Part shown: piece after piece, positions 51,848 through 60,516 of the stretch
How positions within the stretch are numbered: the stretch's first letter is position 1
Layout of the letters: every line of letters starts with the position of its first letter
Assembly (NCBI RefSeq): GCF_021032705.1
Contig: NZ_JAHVXI010000004.1
Span: 186,001-250,000 of the forward strand
DNA from: Psychroserpens luteolus
Lineage (GTDB): Bacteria; Bacteroidota; Bacteroidia; Flavobacteriales; Flavobacteriaceae
Direction: 5' to 3'
Length of the DNA stretch: 64,000 bases
The notes under the pieces: model-generated
Database searches by the model: none
Told to the model about the DNA's origin: nothing
What the model saw: the letters and a program-made list of their open reading frames with translations, nothing else
Made by a program: the position numbers and the translations under genes

Positions 51848-52408
51848 TTAACGTCGTCTCATATTACGATTTCCGTAGTGTTGCTTTGGACCTTGGGACT
51901 TTTTCATCCCATCTTTCATCATTTTAATTTGTTCGGTCAAGATTCCTCTTTTATCAAGTTTTTGAGCTTCATTGAGCAATTGTTTTGCTTCAATTGGTCG
52001 ACGCTTACTAAAGGCAATTCCGGCTAGGTTTAATTTTGCCATCGCTACGTCATGATCCATTGACAATCCTAAGCCTAGTGCTTTTTTAAAGTACTTTTCT
52101 GCTTCGTTCATATTGGTTTGTGATACCATAACACCATGAAGATAGTTATAGTATCCTTCCTGTTTTTTCACAAGAGCACTTGATGGATTTTTGATTTTAT
52201 TCAACCAATTTTTGGCACCTTCAAAATCTTGTTTCCTTAGTTTTAAAAAAGCCAGTAGGATAAACTCGTTTTTAAAATATAAAAAGATAAAAATAAGCGA
52301 TAGTAATATGTACATGATACCATTGCCAATGTAGCCTTCAATAAATTGATATACGGCATAAGCTATTATTAATCCAGCAATGACAAGTTTTATGTTTTTA
52401 TTGAACAT
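51848..52408 (-). CDS. TPR-containing membrane protein
   Basis: The protein has 186 residues. Two N-terminal membrane helices (about 8-24 and 28-48: LVIAGLIIAYAVYQFIEGYIG, IMYILLSLIFIFLYF) resemble a DUF2892-like hairpin. Two or three TPR-like repeats follow (KQDFEGAKNWLNKIK, NEAEKYFKKALGLGL, RRPIEAKQLLNEAQKL), then a basic tail (KQHYGNRNMRRR). It is probably an inner-membrane scaffold. Its first 11 bases overlap the end of the DUF6263 gene, so the two are translationally coupled. Confidence 0.75.
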   Translation of the reverse strand: MFNKNIKLVIAGLIIAYAVYQFIEGYIGNGIMYILLSLIFIFLYFKNEFILLAFLKLRKQDFEGAKNWLNKIKNPSSALVKKQEGYYNYLHGVMVSQTNMNEAEKYFKKALGLGLSMDHDVAMAKLNLAGIAFSKRRPIEAKQLLNEAQKLDKRGILTEQIKMMKDGMKKSQGPKQHYGNRNMRRR

Positions 52409-53297
52409 GTTTTTCTATTTTGTAAGTAACGTTTGTAGTAATTGATGTTGGTAACTTCATAGCATTCGTTTTATGCATGATGGAGTTGCCTGTTGCAACA
52501 GATTTGCTGGACATGGATTTCACAAATCCAGTTTCTAACGATGTAATAATAGTACTAGTCATATCTCCAGCCAAATTCATTTCGACATCTTCATCATTAG
52601 TTTTAAAGGTAATTGTACTAACTCCACTGATCATGACATCGTCTTTTTTTATGTCATCTAGTGTCCAAGTATTTTCAGCAGATAAATCACCTTCAAATGT
52701 ATTATTCCACGAATCCCCTTTCTTGGTTTCTGTAGAAGGGTAGATGTAGGTCATCTGTTCAAAACTTTTAGCGAGGCTTTCGTTGCTAAATTCTCCTCGC
52801 ATTCCTTCTTTCATAACTTCTTTTGTAAATTCATCAATATCACCAACAGCATTTACCATTTTATCAATTAAGGCCTCAGCACCTTCAATAGACTTAATTT
52901 TACCATTTTTATACATTTCCATAATAAGATCAGTATTGATGAGTTGGGCGAATATTCTTCCTTCAATGTCATCTTCAGCTACTGGATCTAAAGTATTTAC
53001 AGACATAATAGCGCCTGCAAGGTTAGATTTAGATTCCATTTTAAAACGGTCAAACTTAAATTTGATCGTATATAAACTATCATTGACAGCTTCAATTGTA
53101 AATGTGAAATCACCTTCTATAAGATTGGTCATCTCATGTTTTTGACCATTCATGTCTTGTACAATATCCTGATTAGCAGTTTGCTGCACCTTAAATTGAT
53201 CTCCTATTTTGAGATTATAAACTAAGTTGGTTTGTGCAGTTGAGACGTTTATAATCACCAAAAATGCGACTAAAAACCGTAATATATTAAACTTCAT
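52398..53297 (-). CDS. DUF6263 family secreted protein
   Basis: The protein has 299 residues with a signal peptide (ILRFLVAFLVIINVSTAQ). The mature part has the family pattern NLVYNLKIGDQFKVQQTANQDIVQDMNGQ, a run of antiparallel beta strands (FTIEAVNDSLYTIKFKFDRFKM) and a YPSTETKKGDSWNNTFEG turn. It is related to proteins annotated only as DUF6263; function unknown, probably periplasmic. It is the first gene of the pair with the TPR membrane protein. Confidence 0.75.
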   Translation of the reverse strand: MKFNILRFLVAFLVIINVSTAQTNLVYNLKIGDQFKVQQTANQDIVQDMNGQKHEMTNLIEGDFTFTIEAVNDSLYTIKFKFDRFKMESKSNLAGAIMSVNTLDPVAEDDIEGRIFAQLINTDLIMEMYKNGKIKSIEGAEALIDKMVNAVGDIDEFTKEVMKEGMRGEFSNESLAKSFEQMTYIYPSTETKKGDSWNNTFEGDLSAENTWTLDDIKKDDVMISGVSTITFKTNDEDVEMNLAGDMTSTIITSLETGFVKSMSSKSVATGNSIMHKTNAMKLPTSITTNVTYKIEKHVQ

Positions 53298-53398
53298 TTT
53301 GTTCCTCTTTTTTCGATTTACAAAGAAACTAATTTTTTGTCAATTTGTTGCTAGAATATAAGCTGATATAAATATCTAAAATAATTTTATATTTAGAT

Positions 53399-53428
53399 TT
53401 GTCAAAGTAAAAACTCTTTGTATATTTG
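53399..53428 (+). promoter_or_regulatory. rpmH promoter
   Basis: TTG (53399-53401), a 19-base spacer and TATATTTG (53421-53428) are an exact Bacteroidota consensus promoter. The start would be near 53434, giving a leader of about 60 bases. Confidence 0.82.
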
Positions 53429-53492
53429 CACCCAGTTTTGAGACAGCTCTCAATTTATAAAAAAGAATATTAGTTTATAAAAATATAAGACA

Positions 53493-53654
53493 ATGCCAAA
53501 AAGAACGTTTCAACCGTCAAAAAGAAAGAGAAGGAACAAGCACGGTTTCAGAGAAAGAATGGCTTCTGTAAACGGAAGAAAAGTTTTAGCACGTAGAAGA
53601 GCTAAAGGAAGAAAGAAATTGTCTGTATCATCTGAAACAAGACATAAAAGATAA
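53493..53654 (+). CDS. rpmH: 50S ribosomal protein L34
   Basis: The protein has 53 residues and is very basic: [19 protein letters not shown], then [20 protein letters not shown] and [14 protein letters not shown]. The TFQPSxRKRxxxHGFRxRM pattern identifies L34 without doubt. It has a consensus promoter and its own terminator. The dnaA/rnpA genes, often beside rpmH in other phyla, are not adjacent; carB follows instead. Confidence 0.97.
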   Translation: MPKRTFQPSKRKRRNKHGFRERMASVNGRKVLARRRAKGRKKLSVSSETRHKR

Positions 53655-53678
53655 TGATTAACAATTGTTAATATTTTA

Positions 53679-53710
53679 AGGGTGTTACTTAGGTGTAACA
53701 CCTTTTTTTG
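53679..53710 (+). terminator. rpmH terminator
   Basis: A GGTGTTAC/GTAACACC stem (53681-53688/53695-53702) with a TTAGGT loop is followed by seven T. It lies 26 bases after the L34 stop and 43 bases before carB. Confidence 0.9.
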
Positions 53711-53752
53711 TACCTATATGTTACCTATTTTTGAACACTTAAAAAACCAAAA

Positions 53753-56605
53753 ATGCCAAAGAACGAAAAATTAAAGTCTATTCTAATTATAGGTTCAGGA
53801 CCTATAATTATCGGTCAAGCATGTGAGTTTGATTATTCTGGAACACAAGCCTTACGCTCGCTTCGCGAAGATGGAATTGAAACTATACTTATCAATTCTA
53901 ACCCTGCTACAATTATGACAGATCCAACCATGGCTGACCATGTGTATCTGTTACCATTAACTACCAAATCAATTATTAAAGTATTAAAAGAGCATCCACA
54001 AATTGATGCTGTTTTACCAACAATGGGAGGGCAAACAGCTTTGAATTTATGTATTGAAGCTGATGAAAAAGGAATTTGGTCTGATTTTGATGTTGATATC
54101 ATAGGTGTTGATATCGATGCCATTAACATAACTGAAGATCGTGAACAATTTAGAGAGTTAATGCTTAAGATAGGTGTTGGTATGGCACCTCAAGCTACAG
54201 CTAATTCTTATTTAAAAGGAAAAGAAATTGCACAAGAATTTGGATTTCCTTTAGTGATTAGAGCATCCTATACTTTAGGAGGAGCTGGTGCATCTTTTGT
54301 ATATAAAGAAGAAGATTTTGATGAGTTGTTAACTCGCGGGTTGGAGGTGTCTCCAATACACGAAGTGATGATAGATAAGGCTTTAATTGGTTGGAAAGAA
54401 TATGAGCTTGAGCTTTTAAGAGATAAAAATGATAATGTCGTTATTATCTGTACTATCGAAAACATGGATCCAATGGGTATACATACTGGAGATTCTATTA
54501 CAGTGGCTCCAGCGATGACACTTTCGGATAAAACATTCCAGAAAATGCGTGATATGGCAATACATATGATGCGTAGTATTGGTGATTTTGCTGGTGGATG
54601 TAATGTGCAGTTTGCAGTAAGTCCAGACGATAAAGAAGATATTATTGCTATTGAAATCAATCCACGTGTATCACGTTCTTCTGCGTTGGCAAGTAAAGCA
54701 ACAGGATATCCTATTGCTAAAGTTGCTGCAAAATTGGCTATTGGATATACATTAGATGAGTTAAGTAATCAAATTACTGGTTCAACGTCGGCGTTGTTTG
54801 AACCAACATTAGATTATGTAGTCGTTAAGATTCCACGTTGGAACTTTGATAAATTTGAAGGCTCAGACAGACGCTTAGGTCTTCAAATGAAAGCTGTTGG
54901 TGAGGTTATGGCGATAGGGCGTTCATTTCAAGAGGCATTGCATAAAGCCACGCAATCCTTGGAAATTAAACGTAATGGCTTAGGTGCTGACGGAAAAGGA
55001 TATAAAGATTACCAACAGATTATTGATAAACTCACTTATGCTAGTTGGGATCGCGTGTTTGCCATTTATGATGCGATTCAAATGGGAATTCCGCTAAGTA
55101 GAATTCATGAAATTACTAAAATTGATATGTGGTTCTTAAAACAGTATGAAGAACTGTATCACTTAGAAAAAGAGATTTCAACATTTACTATAGATACTAT
55201 TGAGCGTGACTTACTACTTGAAGCTAAGCAAAAAGGATATGGTGATCGTCAAATTGCTCATATGCTTAAATGCTTAGAAAGTCAAGTGTATAATAAAAGA
55301 GACGAATTCAATATTAATCGTGTTTATAAATTAGTGGATACTTGTGCTGCTGAGTTCAAGGCACAAACACCATATTACTATTCTACCTTCGAAAATGAAG
55401 TTGAAACACCAAATGGAAAGAAATTTTCAGCTAATGAAAGTGTTGTTTCTGATAAAAAGAAAATCATTGTTCTAGGATCTGGTCCAAATCGAATCGGACA
55501 AGGGATTGAGTTTGATTATTGTTGTGTTCATGGTGTATTGGCAAGTGCTGAGTGTGGTTACGAAACAATTATGATTAACTGTAACCCTGAAACGGTTTCA
55601 ACAGATTTTGATATTGCTGATAAATTGTATTTTGAACCTGTATTTTGGGAACATATCTACGATATTATTCGTCATGAAAAACCAGAAGGTGTTATTGTTC
55701 AGTTAGGTGGTCAAACTGCATTAAAATTGGCAGAAAAACTAGACAGATATGGCATTAAAATTATTGGAACAACTTATCAGTCTTTAGATTTGGCTGAAGA
55801 TAGAGGAAGTTTTTCAACACTACTTAAAGAAAATAACATTCCTTATCCAGAATTTGATACGGCTTCAACTGCCGACGAAGCTCTAGCAGTTGCTGATAAA
55901 TTGGACTTCCCGATTTTAGTGAGACCATCATATGTACTTGGAGGTCAAGGGATGAAGATTGTCATTAATAGAAAGGAATTAGAAGAGCATGTCGTTGATT
56001 TACTTCGAAAAATGCCTGATAATAAACTATTACTAGATCACTATTTAGATGGTGCTATTGAAGCAGAAGCTGATGCCATTTGCGATGGTGAAAATGTATA
56101 CATCATTGGTATTATGGAACATATTGAGCCTTGTGGTATCCATTCTGGAGATAGTAATGCAACATTACCCCCTTTTAATTTAGGAGAGTTTGTGATGCAA
56201 CAAATTAAAGATCATACCAAAAAGATTGCATTAGCATTAAACACTGTTGGGTTAATTAATATTCAATTTGCAGTAAAAGATGATATGGTATATATTATTG
56301 AAGCGAATCCAAGAGCATCGAGAACAGTGCCTTTTATTGCAAAAGCTTATGGTGAACCTTATGTAAATTATGCGACTAAAGTTATGCTAGGTGAGAAAAA
56401 AGTTACCGATTTTGATTTTAAACCGCATTTGGAAGGTTATGCTATTAAACAACCAGTATTTTCATTTAATAAGTTTCCTAACGTGAATAAAAAATTAGGG
56501 CCAGAGATGAAGAGTACAGGAGAAAGTATCCTATTTATTGATAGTTTAAAAGATGATGAGTTTTACAACTTGTATTCGAGACGTAAAATGTATTTGAGTA
56601 AATAA
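53753..56605 (+). CDS. carB: Carbamoyl-phosphate synthase large subunit, short form
   Basis: The 950-residue enzyme makes carbamoyl phosphate for pyrimidine and arginine synthesis from bicarbonate, ATP and the ammonia supplied by CarA. Two homologous ATP-grasp halves are seen, each with IxxxGSGPxxIGQxxEFDY (start and about 570) and NPRxSRSSALASKATG / NPRASRTVPFIAKAYG. An oligomerisation region lies between them (about 400-550). The chain ends soon after the second ATP-grasp domain, so the C-terminal MGS-like domain that binds UMP and ornithine in E. coli (about 120 residues) is missing; this is usual in Flavobacteriia. carA is not adjacent. Confidence 0.94.
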   Translation: MPKNEKLKSILIIGSGPIIIGQACEFDYSGTQALRSLREDGIETILINSNPATIMTDPTMADHVYLLPLTTKSIIKVLKEHPQIDAVLPTMGGQTALNLCIEADEKGIWSDFDVDIIGVDIDAINITEDREQFRELMLKIGVGMAPQATANSYLKGKEIAQEFGFPLVIRASYTLGGAGASFVYKEEDFDELLTRGLEVSPIHEVMIDKALIGWKEYELELLRDKNDNVVIICTIENMDPMGIHTGDSITVAPAMTLSDKTFQKMRDMAIHMMRSIGDFAGGCNVQFAVSPDDKEDIIAIEINPRVSRSSALASKATGYPIAKVAAKLAIGYTLDELSNQITGSTSALFEPTLDYVVVKIPRWNFDKFEGSDRRLGLQMKAVGEVMAIGRSFQEALHKATQSLEIKRNGLGADGKGYKDYQQIIDKLTYASWDRVFAIYDAIQMGIPLSRIHEITKIDMWFLKQYEELYHLEKEISTFTIDTIERDLLLEAKQKGYGDRQIAHMLKCLESQVYNKRDEFNINRVYKLVDTCAAEFKAQTPYYYSTFENEVETPNGKKFSANESVVSDKKKIIVLGSGPNRIGQGIEFDYCCVHGVLASAECGYETIMINCNPETVSTDFDIADKLYFEPVFWEHIYDIIRHEKPEGVIVQLGGQTALKLAEKLDRYGIKIIGTTYQSLDLAEDRGSFSTLLKENNIPYPEFDTASTADEALAVADKLDFPILVRPSYVLGGQGMKIVINRKELEEHVVDLLRKMPDNKLLLDHYLDGAIEAEADAICDGENVYIIGIMEHIEPCGIHSGDSNATLPPFNLGEFVMQQIKDHTKKIALALNTVGLINIQFAVKDDMVYIIEANPRASRTVPFIAKAYGEPYVNYATKVMLGEKKVTDFDFKPHLEGYAIKQPVFSFNKFPNVNKKLGPEMKSTGESILFIDSLKDDEFYNLYSRRKMYLSK

Positions 56606-56749
56606 GTTATTTTTTTTCGATAAACGGCTTGTCTTAATCGCCTTTTAATTACTATTTTAGCTTAAAATTTGAAAAATTGCTAATGTTGGAATCATTTTTG
56701 TTAATCTTATATAAGACTAGCAGTAGATTTTAATTGAAAAGATAAACGT

Positions 56750-57619
56750 ATGAAAACAAAACTACTTTTTTTATCCTTATTACTAACATCTTCAATTGCT
56801 TTGTCTCAAGTTATGGCAGGTCAAGTAGATGACTTCGAGGATGGAACAACTCAAAATTGGGCCATTGGTGGAGCAGCAGGGCCTGACGATATGCCTATGA
56901 ATGTTAGTGATGGAGGCCCAAATGGTGCTGGTGATAATTTCTTGACATATTCATCAAACGGGATGAATGGAATGGTTGCAAGTAAGATGGTTATATTCAA
57001 TGCAGGCGGTTCGTCTCAATGGGGATCAAACTATATTTCTGAAGGAATCATTGCTATCAAAATGGATGTTAATGTTACAATTAATGATTTAAATTTAAGA
57101 GTGGCATTCCAAGGTAGTGGAACAAGAATTTGTACAACTAATGCTGTGGCTGTTGCGGCAGGTTCTGGTTGGACATCAATAACAATTCCTATTTCTACAA
57201 CTGATTTTACCGTTATTTCTGGTTCATCCTCTGTTAGTGATGCCTTATCAAATGTAAATGCAATGCGTATTTTAAGCAATGATACTCCTGCATGGAGTAC
57301 TGCGGTTAATGCAATTGAAGCAACAATAGGAATAGACAATATCACAGCATCTACTACGTTAAGTACTCAAGATGTTCAAATTCAAAATGATTTTGAGATT
57401 TCTCCTAATCCAGCATCTTCTAAATTAAACATCAAATTATCTAATGTTTTAGACAATGCAAATGTAGCTGTTTACAATGTTTTAGGTAAAAAAGTATATT
57501 CTAAAAGTTTAAGCGCCTTAGAATCGTCAATAGATGTATCTAATTGGAATTCAGGAGTATATTTGGTGAGAGTGTCAAATGAGAAACAAACGATAACCAA
57601 ACGCTTTGTGAAGCAATAA
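56750..57619 (+). CDS. Secreted beta-sandwich protein with T9SS sorting domain
   Basis: The protein has 289 residues with a signal peptide (LLFLSLLLTSSIALSQ). The mature part (about 22-205) begins AGQVDDFEDGTTQNWAIGG and looks like a carbohydrate-binding or laminin-type jelly roll with Asn/Gly-rich turns. Residues 210-289 form a type A T9SS sorting domain (ISPNPASSKLNIKL, NVLGKKVYS, NSGVYLVRV, TKRFVKQ). This domain is very like those of the two lamin-tail-like proteins at 57750 and 60517. Probably anchored on the surface or released; ligand unknown. Confidence 0.78.
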   Translation: MKTKLLFLSLLLTSSIALSQVMAGQVDDFEDGTTQNWAIGGAAGPDDMPMNVSDGGPNGAGDNFLTYSSNGMNGMVASKMVIFNAGGSSQWGSNYISEGIIAIKMDVNVTINDLNLRVAFQGSGTRICTTNAVAVAAGSGWTSITIPISTTDFTVISGSSSVSDALSNVNAMRILSNDTPAWSTAVNAIEATIGIDNITASTTLSTQDVQIQNDFEISPNPASSKLNIKLSNVLDNANVAVYNVLGKKVYSKSLSALESSIDVSNWNSGVYLVRVSNEKQTITKRFVKQ

Positions 57620-57635
57620 GCCTTAAAAAAAATAT

Positions 57636-57673
57636 AAAAAGACCCATTAATTTTTAATTAATGGGTCTTTTTA
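57636..57673 (+). terminator. Rho-independent terminator
   Basis: A 12-base stem GACCCATTAATT/AATTAATGGGTC, lengthened by AAAAA/TTTTT, has a TTT loop. It lies after the stop of the secreted T9SS protein gene. Confidence 0.92.
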
Positions 57674-57749
57674 TTTTGTTAATTTTTCGAAAACCAATTG
57701 AAAAAATCACTAACTTGTTGAAGCCTAACTCATTTATAATTGAAATATT

Positions 57750-58523
57750 ATGAGAAAAAAATACACTTTTTATCTACTTATTCTGCTTTTTTGTTTTGGA
57801 TTCTCTATTCAAAATGCTAATGCTCAATTTAGAATTGTTGAGGTAGATCCTGCTACAGAAAGAGTAAAAATCAAAAATTTTGGTGCTACTACTGAAGATA
57901 TCTCTGCATATAGACTTTGTGCTAGGTTTTCTTACAATGCATTGAGTAGTATGACCTTATTAAGTGGTGATCTCGTTAATTTTGCACCAAATGCGGAAGT
58001 AGAGGTTACCGTATCGTTTTCAAATGGTAATGTTTTAACAGATGCCTCTTCTGATTTGGGATTATATCTACCAACAGGAGGCTTTGGTGTAGCTGCGAAT
58101 ATGATTGATTTCACACAATGGGGAGCTGGTGGTATTGGTAGAGAAGCTCAAGCTGTAGCTAATGGTTTTTGGACTGCAGGAACATTTATTAATGTAGCAG
58201 CTCCTTATGAATTCACTGGAGGGTCGGCAGATGCAGGAGTGACATTTTGGGATACATTACTTGGAGTAGATGACTTTGACGAGATCAATAAATTCACAAT
58301 TTCGCCTAATCCTGCTTCATTGAACCTTAATATAGAAATTCCTGGTAGCGTTGAAAATGCAACGCTTAGAGTGTTTGATTTACTAGGTAAAAAAGTTATT
58401 GAAAAAGAAATAAGTGGTATTCAAAACTTATCTATAGATGTTAGTAAATGGAATACTGGCGTTTATATTGTTAGAGTTACAAGCGATGATGTTACCCAAA
58501 CCAAACGATTTATCAAGCAATAA
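57750..58523 (+). CDS. Lamin-tail-like secreted protein with T9SS sorting domain (paralogue 1)
   Basis: The protein has 257 residues with a signal peptide (YLLILLFCFGFSIQNANAQ). Residues 27-165 resemble the lamin-tail fold (RIVEVDPATERVKIKNFGATTEDISAYRLC, DFTQWGAGGIGRE). Residues 175-257 form a type A T9SS sorting domain (ISPNPASLNLNIEI, DLLGKKV, NTGVYIVRV, TKRFIKQ). It aligns over its whole length with the protein at 60517-61281 on the other strand. The two flank the DUF5777, cytochrome and YceI operon. Function unknown; a surface binding protein is likely. Confidence 0.8.
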   Translation: MRKKYTFYLLILLFCFGFSIQNANAQFRIVEVDPATERVKIKNFGATTEDISAYRLCARFSYNALSSMTLLSGDLVNFAPNAEVEVTVSFSNGNVLTDASSDLGLYLPTGGFGVAANMIDFTQWGAGGIGREAQAVANGFWTAGTFINVAAPYEFTGGSADAGVTFWDTLLGVDDFDEINKFTISPNPASLNLNIEIPGSVENATLRVFDLLGKKVIEKEISGIQNLSIDVSKWNTGVYIVRVTSDDVTQTKRFIKQ

Positions 58524-58551
58524 ATATGACCAACTAAAATATTTATGAATA

Positions 58552-58583
58552 GGCCATCCTAAACCGATGGTCTTTATTTTTTG
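58552..58583 (+). terminator. Terminator of the lamin-tail-like gene
   Basis: A GGCCATC/GATGGTC stem (one G-T pair, loop CTAAACC) is followed by TTTATTTTTTG. It overlaps the stop of the convergent YceI gene. Confidence 0.75.
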
Positions 58584-59110
58584 TTTAGCTCAAATTCAAA
58601 AGATACCATTACATCCTCCGCAATTTTATTCCTCACAATTTTTGGGATATCAATGTCAAAGTCTGATGCTTTGGCAATAAACTTCCCACTCATAATTATG
58701 GTATTCTCTTTAATATTGATAGTTATTGCTAGATCTTTCAAGGCTTTCGTTTTTCCGTGAAAAGTTAAAGAGCCTTCAATATTATAAGTAGAAGTGTCTT
58801 TTTTCAAATCGAAATCATCAATTTTTCCTTTAAAAGTTGCTTTAGGAAATTGATCAGACTCTGCGTAATTTTCATTGAAATGTTCTTCCATTAGTGCATT
58901 CTTAAACCGAAACCCTTTAACTAAGGCCAAAGCTGCAAACTCTCCATTTTCAGTGTTAATAATTGCGGTTACCGAATTATTCTTTGCAGCGACTTCCTCA
59001 AAAGCAGGTACAGAGGCTTCAAAATTGATAACTCCAGTTTTTGTGATAAACTTATTTTGTGCTGTCATATGTATACAGACAAAAGCAACTAGATATATGA
59101 TTTTTTTCAT
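58574..59110 (-). CDS. YceI family periplasmic protein
   Basis: The protein has 178 residues with a short signal peptide (IIYLVAFVCIHMTAQ). It is an eight-stranded lipocalin-like barrel with the pattern VINFEASVPAFEEVAAKNNSVTAI, FPKATFKGKIDDFDL, YNIEGSLTFHGKTKAL and MSGKFIAKASDFDIDIP. YceI proteins bind isoprenoid chains such as quinone precursors. It is the third gene of the operon that starts with the DUF5777 barrel and the haem lipoprotein (18-base gap), which suggests an electron or lipid carrier role. Confidence 0.9.
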   Translation of the reverse strand: MKKIIYLVAFVCIHMTAQNKFITKTGVINFEASVPAFEEVAAKNNSVTAIINTENGEFAALALVKGFRFKNALMEEHFNENYAESDQFPKATFKGKIDDFDLKKDTSTYNIEGSLTFHGKTKALKDLAITINIKENTIIMSGKFIAKASDFDIDIPKIVRNKIAEDVMVSFEFELNKK

Positions 59111-59128
59111 TTTATAATAGATTTATGT

Positions 59129-59491
59129 TTATTCTTCAAGTAATCCGTCGGCTTCCCATTGCACGACGAGGTCTATAAGGTTTTGTGGTAAACGTGGTCC
59201 TCCAAAAGGCATTAAAAAACCTTGATCATTAGACGAAATGCGATCAATTAAACCATTGTTTTCAACAGCATTTTTTACGTTGTCAAAGGTGACCAATGAA
59301 ATTGGAGCGCCATTTATTGGAGGATCACTATGACAGGATATGCAGTTATTGTCAATAATAGATTTTACATTATCAATATAGGTCACTGTTGTAGGAATTG
59401 GTGTAGCATCTATCAAGTCCTCTTCACTTGTATTACTGCAACCAAAGCATATTAAAATGTATATAATGCAAAGTTTATGTGGATATTTCAT
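59129..59491 (-). CDS. c-type haem lipoprotein
   Basis: The protein has 120 residues. A lipoprotein signal with lipobox CFGCSN (Cys about 18) is followed by one haem-binding CISCH motif (about residues 52-56) and a Met in LMPFGG (about 93-98) that could be the sixth ligand. Length and the single motif fit small class I cytochromes or Planctomycete-type cytochrome C domains. It is probably anchored in the outer or inner membrane and passes electrons. It is the middle gene between the DUF5777 barrel and YceI. Confidence 0.85.
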   Translation of the reverse strand: MKYPHKLCIIYILICFGCSNTSEEDLIDATPIPTTVTYIDNVKSIIDNNCISCHSDPPINGAPISLVTFDNVKNAVENNGLIDRISSNDQGFLMPFGGPRLPQNLIDLVVQWEADGLLEE

Positions 59492-59509
59492 TTGTTTAAT
59501 TTTTTTAGT

Positions 59510-60358
59510 TTAAAATACACGACTAAGGTTAAAGCCAAAATAAATATTGCCATCGGTCCAATCACCTGTAGCTTGCCCTAAAAATCCATTAGCGTTCATG
59601 GCTTGAGCATTTGAGAAATGCATTTGAAATACATGTCCTCCTGTTTCCAAGTCAAAGCCAATAGATAACGGATTCTTGAAAGGTGAATTATCTGCTCTGT
59701 TAAGATGCCAGCCATAATCAGCATTAATAGACCAGCGTTTTGATAGTTTATAGCGCGTTCCTAAACCTAAAGCGAACTGGGAATTATCCTGATTATTTTG
59801 CTGTACATAATTATCATGAAAGAACGTAGGTACCAACTCTACTGAAAAGTTGGTATTTACTTTACGAGATATAATAAGTTGCGTTGTATATCCTAAACGG
59901 TCTATAAATTCTAACTTTGGTAAATTATCTTTTTCAAGACCTGTATTAATAAGAATAGCATTAAACCCAACAATTGTAAAAGGAAATCCATTTTCCTGTT
60001 GCCTTAATAATCTATACTTGACAGAGGCTTGGTAAATTTTTTGAAAAGAGCTACGTGAAACACCAACATTAAAACCATCTGAAATGCCATAGACAAAGTT
60101 TAGTCGTGTTACTGCGTCATCTAAGCCAAAAAAGCTGTCAAACCCGTTTTCAATACTTCCAAATCTATGTGATACAATAAGTGTAAATTCTTGTTTTGCT
60201 ACAAGTTTTGTAGATTCAAAATTCACAACTTTTAAACCTTTAAATGCTGCTGTAGCGTAGTCATTATTAGTATCTTCAGTATCAATTTCATTTAGTAAAT
60301 CATCTTGAGCTACCGTTAAAATTGGCACAAGGAATAGTAGTATGAATAAATTTTTCAT
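59510..60358 (-). CDS. DUF5777 family outer-membrane beta-barrel protein
   Basis: The ATG at 60358 gives 282 residues with a signal peptide (NLFILLFLVPILTVAQ); the frame from 60364 would start with TTG. The mature chain has the DUF5777 pattern KLVAKQEFTLIVSHRFGSIENGFDSFFGLDDA, then alternating strands with aromatic girdles (NFSVELVPTFFHDNY, YGWHLNR) and a final strand FGFNLSRVF ending in Phe, as in outer-membrane barrels. It is the first gene of the operon with the haem lipoprotein and YceI. It is probably a barrel for an oxidised or reduced substrate. Confidence 0.82.
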   Translation of the reverse strand: MKNLFILLFLVPILTVAQDDLLNEIDTEDTNNDYATAAFKGLKVVNFESTKLVAKQEFTLIVSHRFGSIENGFDSFFGLDDAVTRLNFVYGISDGFNVGVSRSSFQKIYQASVKYRLLRQQENGFPFTIVGFNAILINTGLEKDNLPKLEFIDRLGYTTQLIISRKVNTNFSVELVPTFFHDNYVQQNNQDNSQFALGLGTRYKLSKRWSINADYGWHLNRADNSPFKNPLSIGFDLETGGHVFQMHFSNAQAMNANGFLGQATGDWTDGNIYFGFNLSRVF

Positions 60359-60475
60359 AGTCAATTGTTTAAAATATTACGTTGGTGTTGTTGGCCTGTT
60401 TTAGTTTTTAATGCATCGTATTCCAGCACCTAAAAGTGTCGAATTACTAAGAATCCATAGCATGATATTTTATTT

Positions 60476-60504
60476 AAAGCCAAATACGTGATGCATTTGG
60501 CTTT
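60476..60504 (-). terminator. Terminator of the lamin-tail-like gene (paralogue 2)
   Basis: An AAAGCCAAAT/ATTTGGCTTT stem with a 9-base loop lies 13 bases after the stop at 60517. The T run on the minus strand is weak (TAAATA), so efficiency is uncertain. Confidence 0.6.
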
Positions 60505-60516
60505 ACGATTATTGCT

